Assembly: GCA_002451165.1 (NCBI GenBank)
Contig: DKBH01000052.1
Location: forward strand, 1-26,130
Source of the DNA: Nitrospiraceae bacterium UBA6905
GTDB taxonomy: Bacteria > Nitrospirota > Thermodesulfovibrionia > Thermodesulfovibrionales > UBA6898
Direction: 5' to 3'
DNA: 26,130 nucleotides
Part shown: positions 8,685 through 15,498 of the stretch, piece after piece
How the letters are laid out: each line of letters starts with the position of its first letter
How positions within the stretch are numbered: the first letter of the stretch is position 1
Program-made: the position numbers and the translations under genes
The notes under the pieces: model-generated
Database searches by the model: none
Told to the model about the DNA's origin: nothing
The model's input: only the letters and a program-made list of their open reading frames with translations

Positions 8685-9470
8685 TTACTTCTTCCCTTCT
8701 TTTTTTGACAACGAGGACAGTTCCTTCCGCGCTTCTTTCGTCAGCGAACTGTTCGGAAATTTCTCCAGCAGACGGTTCAGCATCTCCTCTGCCTTGTCCC
8801 GCTGACCGGACTGCTTATATGCCTGGGCGAGGCTGAGGAGGACCCGGTCCTCTTTCTTATAATCCGGGAACTGCTTCAGCAGCCCTTCAAGCCGGTTGAT
8901 GGTGGCCTCATAGGCCCCTTTCTTCAGATAGAATTCTCCGACCAGATACTCATAGTCCGCCATAGTGTCCCTGCATTTTTGGATGCGGATGTCGACAACT
9001 TCCTTGTAGGGGTTGCGCGGATAGTCCTTTTTCAGCTTTTCGAACTCGACCAGCGCCTTCTGCGCACCGCCGTATCCCCGCTCAGGGCTCTCGATCTGAT
9101 TAAAATATACCATCGCAACTTCATACTGGGCATAGGATGCATGTTGATGGTCGGGATAGATTTCAAGAAATCTGCGGTACTCCGCGACCGCGAGGTCCGG
9201 CTCGTCTTCCTTTACATACGAATCGGCGATCCGGAGCTGAGCGAGGGGTGCATATTTTTTCGTGAGGTCCCGGTTCTTTATCTCGAGAAGAAGGGCGCGG
9301 GCCTGATCGTACTCCTTGCTGTCGATAAGCTTGTTCGCCTTTTCAAACGAAAGCTCGGGGTTGAACTCATCCGGTGCAGCCTTCTTTACGGCAGCTTTTC
9401 CCGCACAGGAAGAAAGCGAAACAGCAACAACAAGAAGAAAGAAAAGTCCCATGATTTTCGCGGCTTTCAT
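8685..9470 (-). CDS. bamD: Outer membrane assembly lipoprotein BamD-like (TPR)
   Basis: Predicted lipoprotein on the periplasmic side of the outer membrane, part of the BAM complex that folds beta-barrel proteins. From ATG 9470 the protein has 261 residues. It opens with a lipoprotein signal: MKAAKIMG, a hydrophobic stretch, then lipobox LSSC with Cys22. TPR repeats follow: SFEKANKLIDSKEYDQARAL, APLAQLRIADSYVKEDEPDL, YAQYEVAMVYFNQIE and further ones; the block YPDHQHASYAQYEVA and KKDYPRNPYK match the BamD core. The frame is open to 9518 but the signal peptide fixes the start region, though no clear ribosome site is visible. It leads the sirC-like gene. YbgF/CpoB-type TPR proteins are the main alternative; the order and length favour BamD. 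Confidence 0.85.
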   Translation of the reverse strand: MKAAKIMGLFFLLVVAVSLSSCAGKAAVKKAAPDEFNPELSFEKANKLIDSKEYDQARALLLEIKNRDLTKKYAPLAQLRIADSYVKEDEPDLAVAEYRRFLEIYPDHQHASYAQYEVAMVYFNQIESPERGYGGAQKALVEFEKLKKDYPRNPYKEVVDIRIQKCRDTMADYEYLVGEFYLKKGAYEATINRLEGLLKQFPDYKKEDRVLLSLAQAYKQSGQRDKAEEMLNRLLEKFPNSSLTKEARKELSSLSKKEGKK

Positions 9471-9793
9471 GCTGTTATTAAAGCCGCAACGAACGGGTGA
9501 AGTCAAGCAGTATGCCATCTTGTGGGTATGCAGCCGCCCATGCCTCAGCAGTTATCACCGCGCGAATATATCTGCTTGTCCACCTGCTGGCTGCACCTTT
9601 GCGCTGCGCTGCGAAGCAGTATATTCCAGATGGTTTCAATCAACATTGATAGGGAGGAATGTCTTCTGTTCCTGATTGTATCTGCTGACACCTTCTTGCC
9701 GGCATGATGGGTGCCGCGGAGATCATTGACAGACAAATCTCCGAGCACAAGGTTCGTAGCTGATGGGAGATGTCGCGTTTACGAGCCGCGGTC
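9471..9793. other. Gap without a recognised gene between bamD and the integrase remnant
   Basis: Short open frames exist on both strands but none has family motifs, a ribosome site or a consistent codon pattern. One hairpin is visible: GGAGAT (9719-9724) pairs with ATCTCC about 13 bases downstream. This gap marks the switch from housekeeping genes to the accessory segment. Confidence 0.5.
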
Positions 9794-9991
9794 TTAAAAA
9801 TCCAGCGGGCTGCCGATTTCTTTAATCGCTCTGCTCGGCACGCAGTGGGTATAAATCATTATCGTCCTTACACCGCTGTGGCCAGAAGAGCGAGGCCATT
9901 CACTGTAATCAGGATGCTGCTCCTTGGCAATGCCCTTCTTCTGAAGAACGGCCTCGAATCTCGCCAGTATGTCATCTGGAACAGACCTCAT
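9794..9991 (-). pseudogene. Integron-type tyrosine integrase (IntI-like), internally deleted remnant
   Basis: A 65-codon open frame joins the two ends of an integron integrase. Residues 1-33 (MRSVPDDILARFEAVLQKKG and HPDYSEW) match the N-terminal core-binding domain of IntI-type integrases. Residues 36-65 (GHSGVRTIMIYTHCVPSR, then SPLDF) match the extreme C-terminus, including the catalytic Tyr in MIYTH and its GHS motif. Full proteins have about 320-340 residues, so roughly 270 residues are missing, including the catalytic Arg and the HxxR box; the product cannot recombine DNA. The junction is in frame, near 9885. The gene points left, so its attI site and cassettes would lie to the right, where the attC-like repeats and the carbonic anhydrase gene are. 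Confidence 0.85.
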
Positions 9992-10158
9992 CGGTATTGA
10001 ACAAGTTGCTGTCTAAAAACTCACTCTGAATATTGAAACCATTGAAAAAATACAATGATATCGGATAGATACGTCAGTTATCAATCGCGGAATAAATTGA
10101 CAGACCCCTACTGCTCTGATACTATTCTGATATTGGCGAGAAAACTCTTCAATATTAT
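9992..10158. other. Possible attI-side region upstream of the integrase remnant
   Basis: AT-richer stretch between the integrase start and the first repeat. In an integron the attI site and cassette promoter would be here. I cannot recognise a GTTRRRY core site or a clear promoter, so this is placed by position only. Confidence 0.25.
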
Positions 10159-10323
10159 GGTTCGCGCGCTTCGCTCTGCGAACCAAGAGTTCGAGACCGC
10201 CCCGCTGCGCGGCGGCTTAACTGCCTCATTATACAGCGTCATTCTGGAAACCCGCCGTGGGCAAGGCGAAGAGGTCTCTTGAATAGGTGATAACAAGCGC
10301 ATCTCGTATTATCGTCATCCCAT
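10159..10323 (+). repeat. Direct repeat, copy 1, with attC-like core
   Basis: First of two homologous direct repeats (the other is at 12672-12842). It opens with a 26-bp palindrome, GGTTCGC...GCGAACC (7-bp arms, 10159-10184). The core from 10178 to 10233 has an attC-like layout: GAAC, then AGTTCGAGACCG, a GC-rich hairpin top, and CGGCTTAACT. The two arms pair except for unpaired bases on one strand, as in integron attC sites; the aadA-type attC carries a very similar CGGCTTAACT arm. The outer R' box (GTTRRRY expected) is not intact here. The rest, including GAATAGGTGATAACA and CGTCATCCCAT, is shared with copy 2. It precedes the carbonic anhydrase gene. Confidence 0.6.
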
Positions 10324-10401
10324 TTCATAGCATAATACTGATGATTGGTGGGCAGTTGTGAATATCAGATTGACAGGTAAATAAAGGACCGAGGTTCTAA
10401 A

Positions 10402-11049
10402 ATGGACAGGCTTTACAAAGGTATTCATATATTTCAGGAATCCTACTTCAAAAAAGAAGAGGAGTTTTTTAAGAGACTTTCTAAAGAACAGAAGCCGGAT
10501 GTCCTGTTTATAACCTGTGCTGACTCGCGTGTAGATCCCAATCTTGTTACCCAAAGCAGACCAGGAGAGATTTTTATTGTGAGAAATGTGGGAAATATTG
10601 TTCCACCTTATGATGCCATAAAGGACAAAAACAGCGTTGCAGCAGCGATAGAGCTTGCCGTGATGAGGTTGAAAGTGCATGACATTATTGTCTGCGGACA
10701 CTCCAACTGCGGGGCCATGCAAATGCTTTATGAGGATGAGCAAAAATTGAGGCATTTGCCACATGTATGTGAATGGTTGGAACTGGCTGCCCCTACACGG
10801 GATTTTATAATGAAAAAATACAGTAACTCTTTGGAGGATATACGGCAACGCGTGACTGAGGAGGAGAACATTCTATCTCAACTGCATAACATCCAGACTT
10901 ATCCTTTTGTGAAGCAGGCGCTTAAGGAGAAGACTCTGTATCTTCACGGGTGGTATTACAATATCGGAACAGGAAGCATATATTCTTACAACCCGTCCGA
11001 GGATGTGTTTGAAATTATCAGCGAAGATAGTATGCGTGGGACGAAATGA
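10402..11049 (+). CDS. Beta-class carbonic anhydrase
   Basis: Zinc enzyme that interconverts CO2 and bicarbonate in the cytoplasm. The 215-residue protein has the beta-class signature: CADSRVDP with zinc ligand Cys39 and the Asp41-Arg43 dyad, and GHSNCGAM with zinc ligands His100 and Cys103. Length is normal for the family. ATG 10402 is preceded by GAGG at 8 bases. The TGA stop overlaps the ATG of the PEP carboxylase gene (ATGA at 11046-11049), so the two were translationally coupled; the enzyme supplies the bicarbonate that PEP carboxylase uses. Codon and base use are visibly more AT-rich than in the flanking housekeeping genes, which points to acquisition by transfer. The gene itself is intact. 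Confidence 0.95.
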   Translation: MDRLYKGIHIFQESYFKKEEEFFKRLSKEQKPDVLFITCADSRVDPNLVTQSRPGEIFIVRNVGNIVPPYDAIKDKNSVAAAIELAVMRLKVHDIIVCGHSNCGAMQMLYEDEQKLRHLPHVCEWLELAAPTRDFIMKKYSNSLEDIRQRVTEEENILSQLHNIQTYPFVKQALKEKTLYLHGWYYNIGTGSIYSYNPSEDVFEIISEDSMRGTK

Positions 11050-12504
11050 AAATACCCAGAGTTATGTCAACACAGCATCCCGATAATGTGCACTTACCTT
11101 TTTTTGCAGAGAACCAGGACATGTCCGGAGATGACGAGGTACAGGAGGCTTACTATGCGTTTTCGCATCTTGGGTGTGACGAACAGATGTGGGACTGCGA
11201 GGGCAAAGAGGTGGACGACTTTGTTGTTAGGAAGCTCCTGACCAGACACGAACATTTCTTCAAACAAAAAAGGCTTGGGGAGGATGTCCGGCTTATGCTA
11301 AGGCTTCCTAACCCAGATGTTGAAAAGAACGAGGCAAAGGTTCTTATCGAATCATTGGAGAGCATCCCCCGCTCTTGTGATGCTGCAAACTTATTTTACG
11401 GCTGTGAAGTACCGCCAATTCACGAGGTAATTCTGCCGATGACTATGTCCGCAGAGCCTGAATAGGGTCTATTACTATTACAAAGACTTTGTTGTCGAAA
11501 AGCAGACACAGCTTTTCTACCCCGGCGACATCTCCATTTCTGAGTGGATCGGTGAATATAGTCCGCGGGAGATAAACGTAATACCACTTTTTGAAGATAA
11601 GGAGCACATGTAGGAAGCAGGTAGTATCATGAGAAAATATCTCGAAGGGAAAGATATAAAGCACCAGAGAGTATTCATCGCCAGGTCTGACCCTGCCATG
11701 AACTATAGCATGGTTAGCGCCATCCTCTGCAATAAAATCGCTCTCCAGAGACTCCGCAACCTCTCCGAAGATACAGGTGTAAAAATATACCCGATACTCG
11801 GCGCAGGCTCCGCGCCGTTCCGGGGGCATCTTGCGCCAGACACTGTGGAAAAAGTGCTGGAGGAATACCCTGACGTGCAAACATTCACCGTGCCGTCGGC
11901 ATTCAAATATGATCACCCCATCCCTGAGGTTATTGAAGCGCTCAGAAAACTTAACAGCTCGGAAATGATGCGTGGCTATGATATTGACGAAAGCAAAGGC
12001 CTCGAAATCATCGAGAAGGCTTCGGATGAGTATCGTCGTGTAATTGAATATCTGGCACCCATTATCAATTATGTTGCCTCATTTGTTCCTCGGAGAAGGA
12101 TGCGTAAACTTCATGTTGGCCTGTTCGGGTACGCACGAAGTATCGGCAAAACAACTTTACCGCGTGTGATCAGTTTCTGCGCAGCCTGTTACTCAATCGG
12201 GCTTCCACCTGAGATATTGGGACTTGGCGTGCTTTCCAATGACGATATGCGCTGCATGAAGGACATGCATGTAACCTTTCCATATGACATGAAGACAGCG
12301 ATGTCGTTCTTCAATGAAGAGGTGCTTGAGATTCTTCCTGAAGAGGTAAGAACTTCCCTCAAGCTTGACTGGGGAGCATATGATATAAACCATGAGCATC
12401 GAGTTGTAACATCCAGGATCATCAGGGCAGTGAAGGATCGCAACGGTGCCAATATCCAGAGCATGCTGGTGGAAGCAGCTGATGTGCGCAAATTTCTCGG
12501 TTAA
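11046..12504 (+). pseudogene. ppcA: Archaeal-type phosphoenolpyruvate carboxylase, broken by a frameshift and a nonsense codon
   Basis: PEP carboxylase adds bicarbonate to PEP to give oxaloacetate. This is the short archaeal type (about 480 residues), not the 900-residue bacterial type: PRVMSTQHPDNV at the start, GCDEQMWDCEGKEVDDFV, then IYPILGAGSAPFRGHLAPD, RRRMRKLHVGLFGYARS and a RKFLG end. There are two lesions. An extra base in the CC pair at 11457-11458 shifts the frame, so the first part stops at 11465 (139 codons). In the second frame (NRVYYYYKDFVVEKQ onward) a single TAG at 11611-11613 falls where the family has a Leu or similar residue after KEHM. The rest is open from ATG 11629 to 12504 (291 codons). 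Apart from the two lesions the sequence is conserved, so decay is recent or partly a sequencing artefact. It overlaps the carbonic anhydrase stop by 4 bp. Confidence 0.93.
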
Positions 12505-12524
12505 TATGAAAAGGAGGACATATC

Positions 12525-12626
12525 GTGACATAACCATTAGTCGGCATAGTTATGGGCAGCGACAGCGACCTTCCGGTAACGGAGAAGGTTGCTGATGTGT
12601 TCCAGGACATGGGGCCGTTACCATGA
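12525..12626 (+). pseudogene. purE: purE 5' fragment (N5-CAIR mutase/AIR carboxylase)
   Basis: Beginning 20 bases after the PEP carboxylase stop, GTG 12525 has an AGGAGG site 7 bases upstream. Codon 3 is TAA (12531-12533), and the frame then reads PLVGIVMGSDSDLPVTEKVA followed by DVFQDMG and a stop at 12624. VGIVMGSDSDLP is the N-terminal signature and substrate loop of PurE. Only about 30 of the usual 160 residues remain, and they end about 45 bases before the second repeat. A single A-to-T change of AAA would make the early stop. It reads as the third gene of the same imported operon, cut short by the repeat or cassette boundary. Confidence 0.75.
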
Positions 12627-12671
12627 TGAACAAATTGGACAACATAATGGGGCAGCTAAGCCATGAACTCT

Positions 12672-12842
12672 GGTTCGCGCGCTTCGCTCTGCGAACCAGG
12701 AGTTCAAGACCGACCCCTTCGGGGCGGCTTAACTGCCCCGTTCCCTCCCTCGCTTCGCTCGGGAGGGTATGCGCTGTGGGCAGAGCGAAGCAGTCTCATA
12801 AATAGGTGATAGCAGGCGTATCCTTTATAATCCTCATCCCAT
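12672..12842 (+). repeat. Direct repeat, copy 2, with attC-like core and hairpins
   Basis: Homologous to 10159-10323. It contains the same palindrome GGTTCGC...GCGAACC (12672-12697). The attC-like core at 12691-12745 reads GCGAACC, AGTTCAAGACCG, hairpin CCCCTTCGGGG, CGGCTTAACT and then CCGTTCCC. The GAAC and GTTC ends can pair like R'' and R' boxes, though GTTCCC does not fit GTTRRRY. A further hairpin CCCTCCC...GGGAGGG (12743-12767), absent from copy 1, could end transcription. The core is oriented so that it closes a cassette running in the direction of the carbonic anhydrase and PEP carboxylase genes. Confidence 0.6.
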
Positions 12843-13029
12843 AGGTACCAACCCAACACCATGATGTTCCTCTTGAAATAAGCCTTTCGGGGCTGCCCTG
12901 GTAACACTGAGCAGATAGCATAGCACTGCATTTTCTCGGCGACAGAACCAACCATCGTTCTCGTTACTCCGGCGCGCGGAATTGCGCCCCTTTCTTGCTA
13001 AAGCGGTCGGGCCAGTGCTATCTTTATGA
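12843..13029. other. Short gap before the radical SAM gene
   Basis: No gene is recognised. A weak promoter-like pair, TTGCTA and TATCTT with an 18-base spacer, lies just before ATG 13030 and could serve that gene; neither box exceeds a 4/6 match. Confidence 0.3.
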
Positions 13030-15498
13030 ATGAATCTACTGCATGTTCAGAGGCCGAGCAGGTATATCAACAGCGAATTTAATGCCCGGCATAAGAAGTC
13101 GCCGGTTTCGGTCGCCCTCGCCTTCCCCGATATTTATGATGTAGGAATGTCGCACCTGGGCCTCAAGATCCTCTATAAGATCATCAATGACCTTCCCTTC
13201 GCGTCTGCAGAGCGCGTCTTTTCGCCCTGGCCGGACCTCGAGGCTGCGCTCCGGGAAGGCCGGGAGGCTCTTTCTTCTCTCGAATCCGGCACGCCTCTGC
13301 ATGCATTCGACATGATCGGCTTCAGTCTCCAGTACGAACTCTCCCATACCACGGTACTGAACATGCTTGATCTCGGTGGAATTCCGCTGCGGACAGAGCA
13401 GCGTCTTGACAGAAAAGACATGCCCTTCATCCTTGCAGGCGGCCCCTGCACGGTGAACCCTCAGCCCATGGCGCCGTTCATCGACGCCTTTCTCGTCGGC
13501 GACGGCGAGGAGGCAATAGGAGAGATTCTCGCCGTTCTCCGCAGCTGGAAAGAAGACGGATCGCGAGACCGGGGCGTGCTCCTGACGGCACTTTCTGAAA
13601 TAGCGGGAGTCTATGTGCCGTCCTGCGGAAAAGATGTGGCTACGCAGCGTCGCTATACTGCCTCACTCGATGCGGCCCCCTTTCCCACAGAGCCGGTCGT
13701 ACCCTTCACAGCCATAGTCCACGACCGGATCAATATAGAGATATCGAGAGGCTGCACCATGGGCTGCAGGTTCTGCCAGGCGGGGATGATCTACCGTCCT
13801 GTGCGCGAGCGCTCTCCCGGAACAGTACTGAAGATCGCGGAACAGAGCCTTTGTTCCACAGGATATGATACGGTCTCCTTCACCTCGCTCAGCTCTGGTG
13901 ACTATGCCTGCCTTAATGTTCTCATGAGCGAATTCAACAAAAAGTACCTGCAGCAGCGGATCTCCCTCTCCCTGCCTTCGCTCCGCGTTGGTTCGGTCAA
14001 TGAAGAAATGCTGAGAGAGCTGAAGGCGGTCAGAAAATCGGGGTTTACCATCGCCCCTGAGGCAGGAACGGACCGTCTGCGTGCGGTCATTAACAAGGAT
14101 TTCACTGCTGACATGTACGACCAGGCGCTCGAAATGCTCTTCAGGGCGGGTTGGCAGAACCTCAAGCTCTACTTCATGATCGGCCTGCCCACAGAGACCG
14201 AGGAGGATCTTGCGGCTATTCCTGCCATGGTCCACCAGGCGATAAAGATTTCCCGGAAGCTTACCGGCAGACACGTTACCTTAAGCGTGGGCGTTTCCCC
14301 CTTTGTGCCGAAGCCGCACACCCCTTTCCAGTGGTACGGACAGAACTCCCTCGATATCCTGTTGGAGAAAAACCGGCAGGTAAAGACCGCTCTCCTTCGA
14401 AGAGGCGTCCAGTTCCGGGGACACGACCCGGAGATGTCCATGCTGGAGGCTGCTTTTTCACGCGGTGATGAAAGCCTGGCCCTTCTTATCGAGGCTGCTT
14501 GGAAGCGCGGGTGCCGGCTCGATGCCTGGAAAGAGTATTTCGCTCCGGCAAAGTGGTATCAGGCGATGGAGGATACCGGCATAGGCGCCGCAATCTTTGC
14601 AGAGCGGGAGTATGCCGGTGATGCAGTCCTGCCCTGGGACCATATTGACACCGGGATCACGAAGAGCTTTCTCTGGAGAGAATACCAGCATGCCCTTGCT
14701 GCCGAACCCTCACCTGACTGCAGGACCGGATGCCATGCCTGCGGCCTTACCTGCAGCCCGCCCGTTTCACGTGCGGACGAAGATGGCGCTCGGACCGCTT
14801 TCTTGCCGCCGCCTGAAGGTGCGCCGGCAGCAGGCCGCCTTCCCGCAGGGGACATTTCCATAAAGATACGGCTCCGGTATGCAAAGACTGCAGAGGCCCG
14901 CTATCTCTCGCATCTTGAAACGACCACGGCGCTCATCCGCGCCATGAGACGTACTTCTTTCCCCTTCAGGTACACCGAAGGGTTTCATCCCAATCCAAAG
15001 GTCTCCTTCGGCCCTGCGCTAAGCGTCGGCTCCGCAGGACTGAAGGAATACCTTGATATAGAGCTTATTCCGCCTTTTGATGTTACGGCAGGTCTTTTGT
15101 CTCTCCAGGCAAAACTTCCCGACAGTCTCCGGGCAACGAGCATGAAGGCAATCGCAAAGAATGAAAAATCGCTCACCAATTTTGTTGTAAGATATGTGTA
15201 CAAGATCTCTGCGGCAGAGGGGCTTTCCCTGGACGCCTATCTTCTCAACAAGGATATGACCATTCCGAGAAAGCAGGGCTCGTTCCGCCTCGATGAGATG
15301 GTTGAGGAGGTCCGGCAGGCCGGAGCATCGACCTTCCTTCTCACGGTTAAAGACCTCGGCGAGATAAAGGTAAGGATTGACGAGCTGATACCCCTTCTCT
15401 TCGGCCAGCCGGCTGATGCCCTTGAGATAACCAGGTTGGCGATGTTCGGCTGGGACGGCAGGTGGAAGGAACCTATGGAGGATGTTCCTGATGAGTAG
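13030..15498 (+). CDS. Radical SAM protein fused to DUF2344 (TIGR03960/TIGR03936 type)
   Basis: Protein of 822 residues. Residues 1-230 resemble a B12-binding-like N-terminus of the TIGR03960 family (FPDIYDVGMSHLGLKILYKI, then VGDGEE). The radical SAM core follows with the iron-sulfur motif CTMGCRFC (Cys242, Cys246, Cys249), SLPSLRVGS and TIAPEAGTDRLR. Near residues 555-585 there is a cysteine cluster, CRTGCHACGLTC. From about 612 onward there is a DUF2344 domain (RLRYAKTAEARYLSHLE, then RYTEGFHPNPKVSFGPALS), which in many genomes is a separate neighbouring gene. The substrate is unknown; the family is recurrently next to rng, as here, where the two genes overlap. That linkage suggests a role in RNA or ribosome maturation, which is an inference. 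No strong ribosome site precedes ATG 13030. Confidence 0.9.
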   Translation: MNLLHVQRPSRYINSEFNARHKKSPVSVALAFPDIYDVGMSHLGLKILYKIINDLPFASAERVFSPWPDLEAALREGREALSSLESGTPLHAFDMIGFSLQYELSHTTVLNMLDLGGIPLRTEQRLDRKDMPFILAGGPCTVNPQPMAPFIDAFLVGDGEEAIGEILAVLRSWKEDGSRDRGVLLTALSEIAGVYVPSCGKDVATQRRYTASLDAAPFPTEPVVPFTAIVHDRINIEISRGCTMGCRFCQAGMIYRPVRERSPGTVLKIAEQSLCSTGYDTVSFTSLSSGDYACLNVLMSEFNKKYLQQRISLSLPSLRVGSVNEEMLRELKAVRKSGFTIAPEAGTDRLRAVINKDFTADMYDQALEMLFRAGWQNLKLYFMIGLPTETEEDLAAIPAMVHQAIKISRKLTGRHVTLSVGVSPFVPKPHTPFQWYGQNSLDILLEKNRQVKTALLRRGVQFRGHDPEMSMLEAAFSRGDESLALLIEAAWKRGCRLDAWKEYFAPAKWYQAMEDTGIGAAIFAEREYAGDAVLPWDHIDTGITKSFLWREYQHALAAEPSPDCRTGCHACGLTCSPPVSRADEDGARTAFLPPPEGAPAAGRLPAGDISIKIRLRYAKTAEARYLSHLETTTALIRAMRRTSFPFRYTEGFHPNPKVSFGPALSVGSAGLKEYLDIELIPPFDVTAGLLSLQAKLPDSLRATSMKAIAKNEKSLTNFVVRYVYKISAAEGLSLDAYLLNKDMTIPRKQGSFRLDEMVEEVRQAGASTFLLTVKDLGEIKVRIDELIPLLFGQPADALEITRLAMFGWDGRWKEPMEDVPDE

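Noticed and set aside
10315..10848. 177-codon minus-strand open frame
   Set aside because: Mostly antisense to the carbonic anhydrase gene and without family features.
11611..11613. TAG in PEP carboxylase as a pyrrolysine codon
   Set aside because: The family does not use pyrrolysine here, and a separate frameshift in the same gene makes ordinary decay or sequence error simpler.
12623..12805. Short plus-strand frame after the purE fragment
   Set aside because: It reads straight through the palindromic repeat and its composition follows the repeat, not a protein.
10159..12842. The two repeats as a CRISPR array
   Set aside because: Only two copies about 2.5 kb apart, each over 160 bp, with genes between them.
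13663..14274. 203-codon minus-strand open frame
   Set aside because: Antisense to the radical SAM core, a codon-bias shadow in GC-rich DNA.
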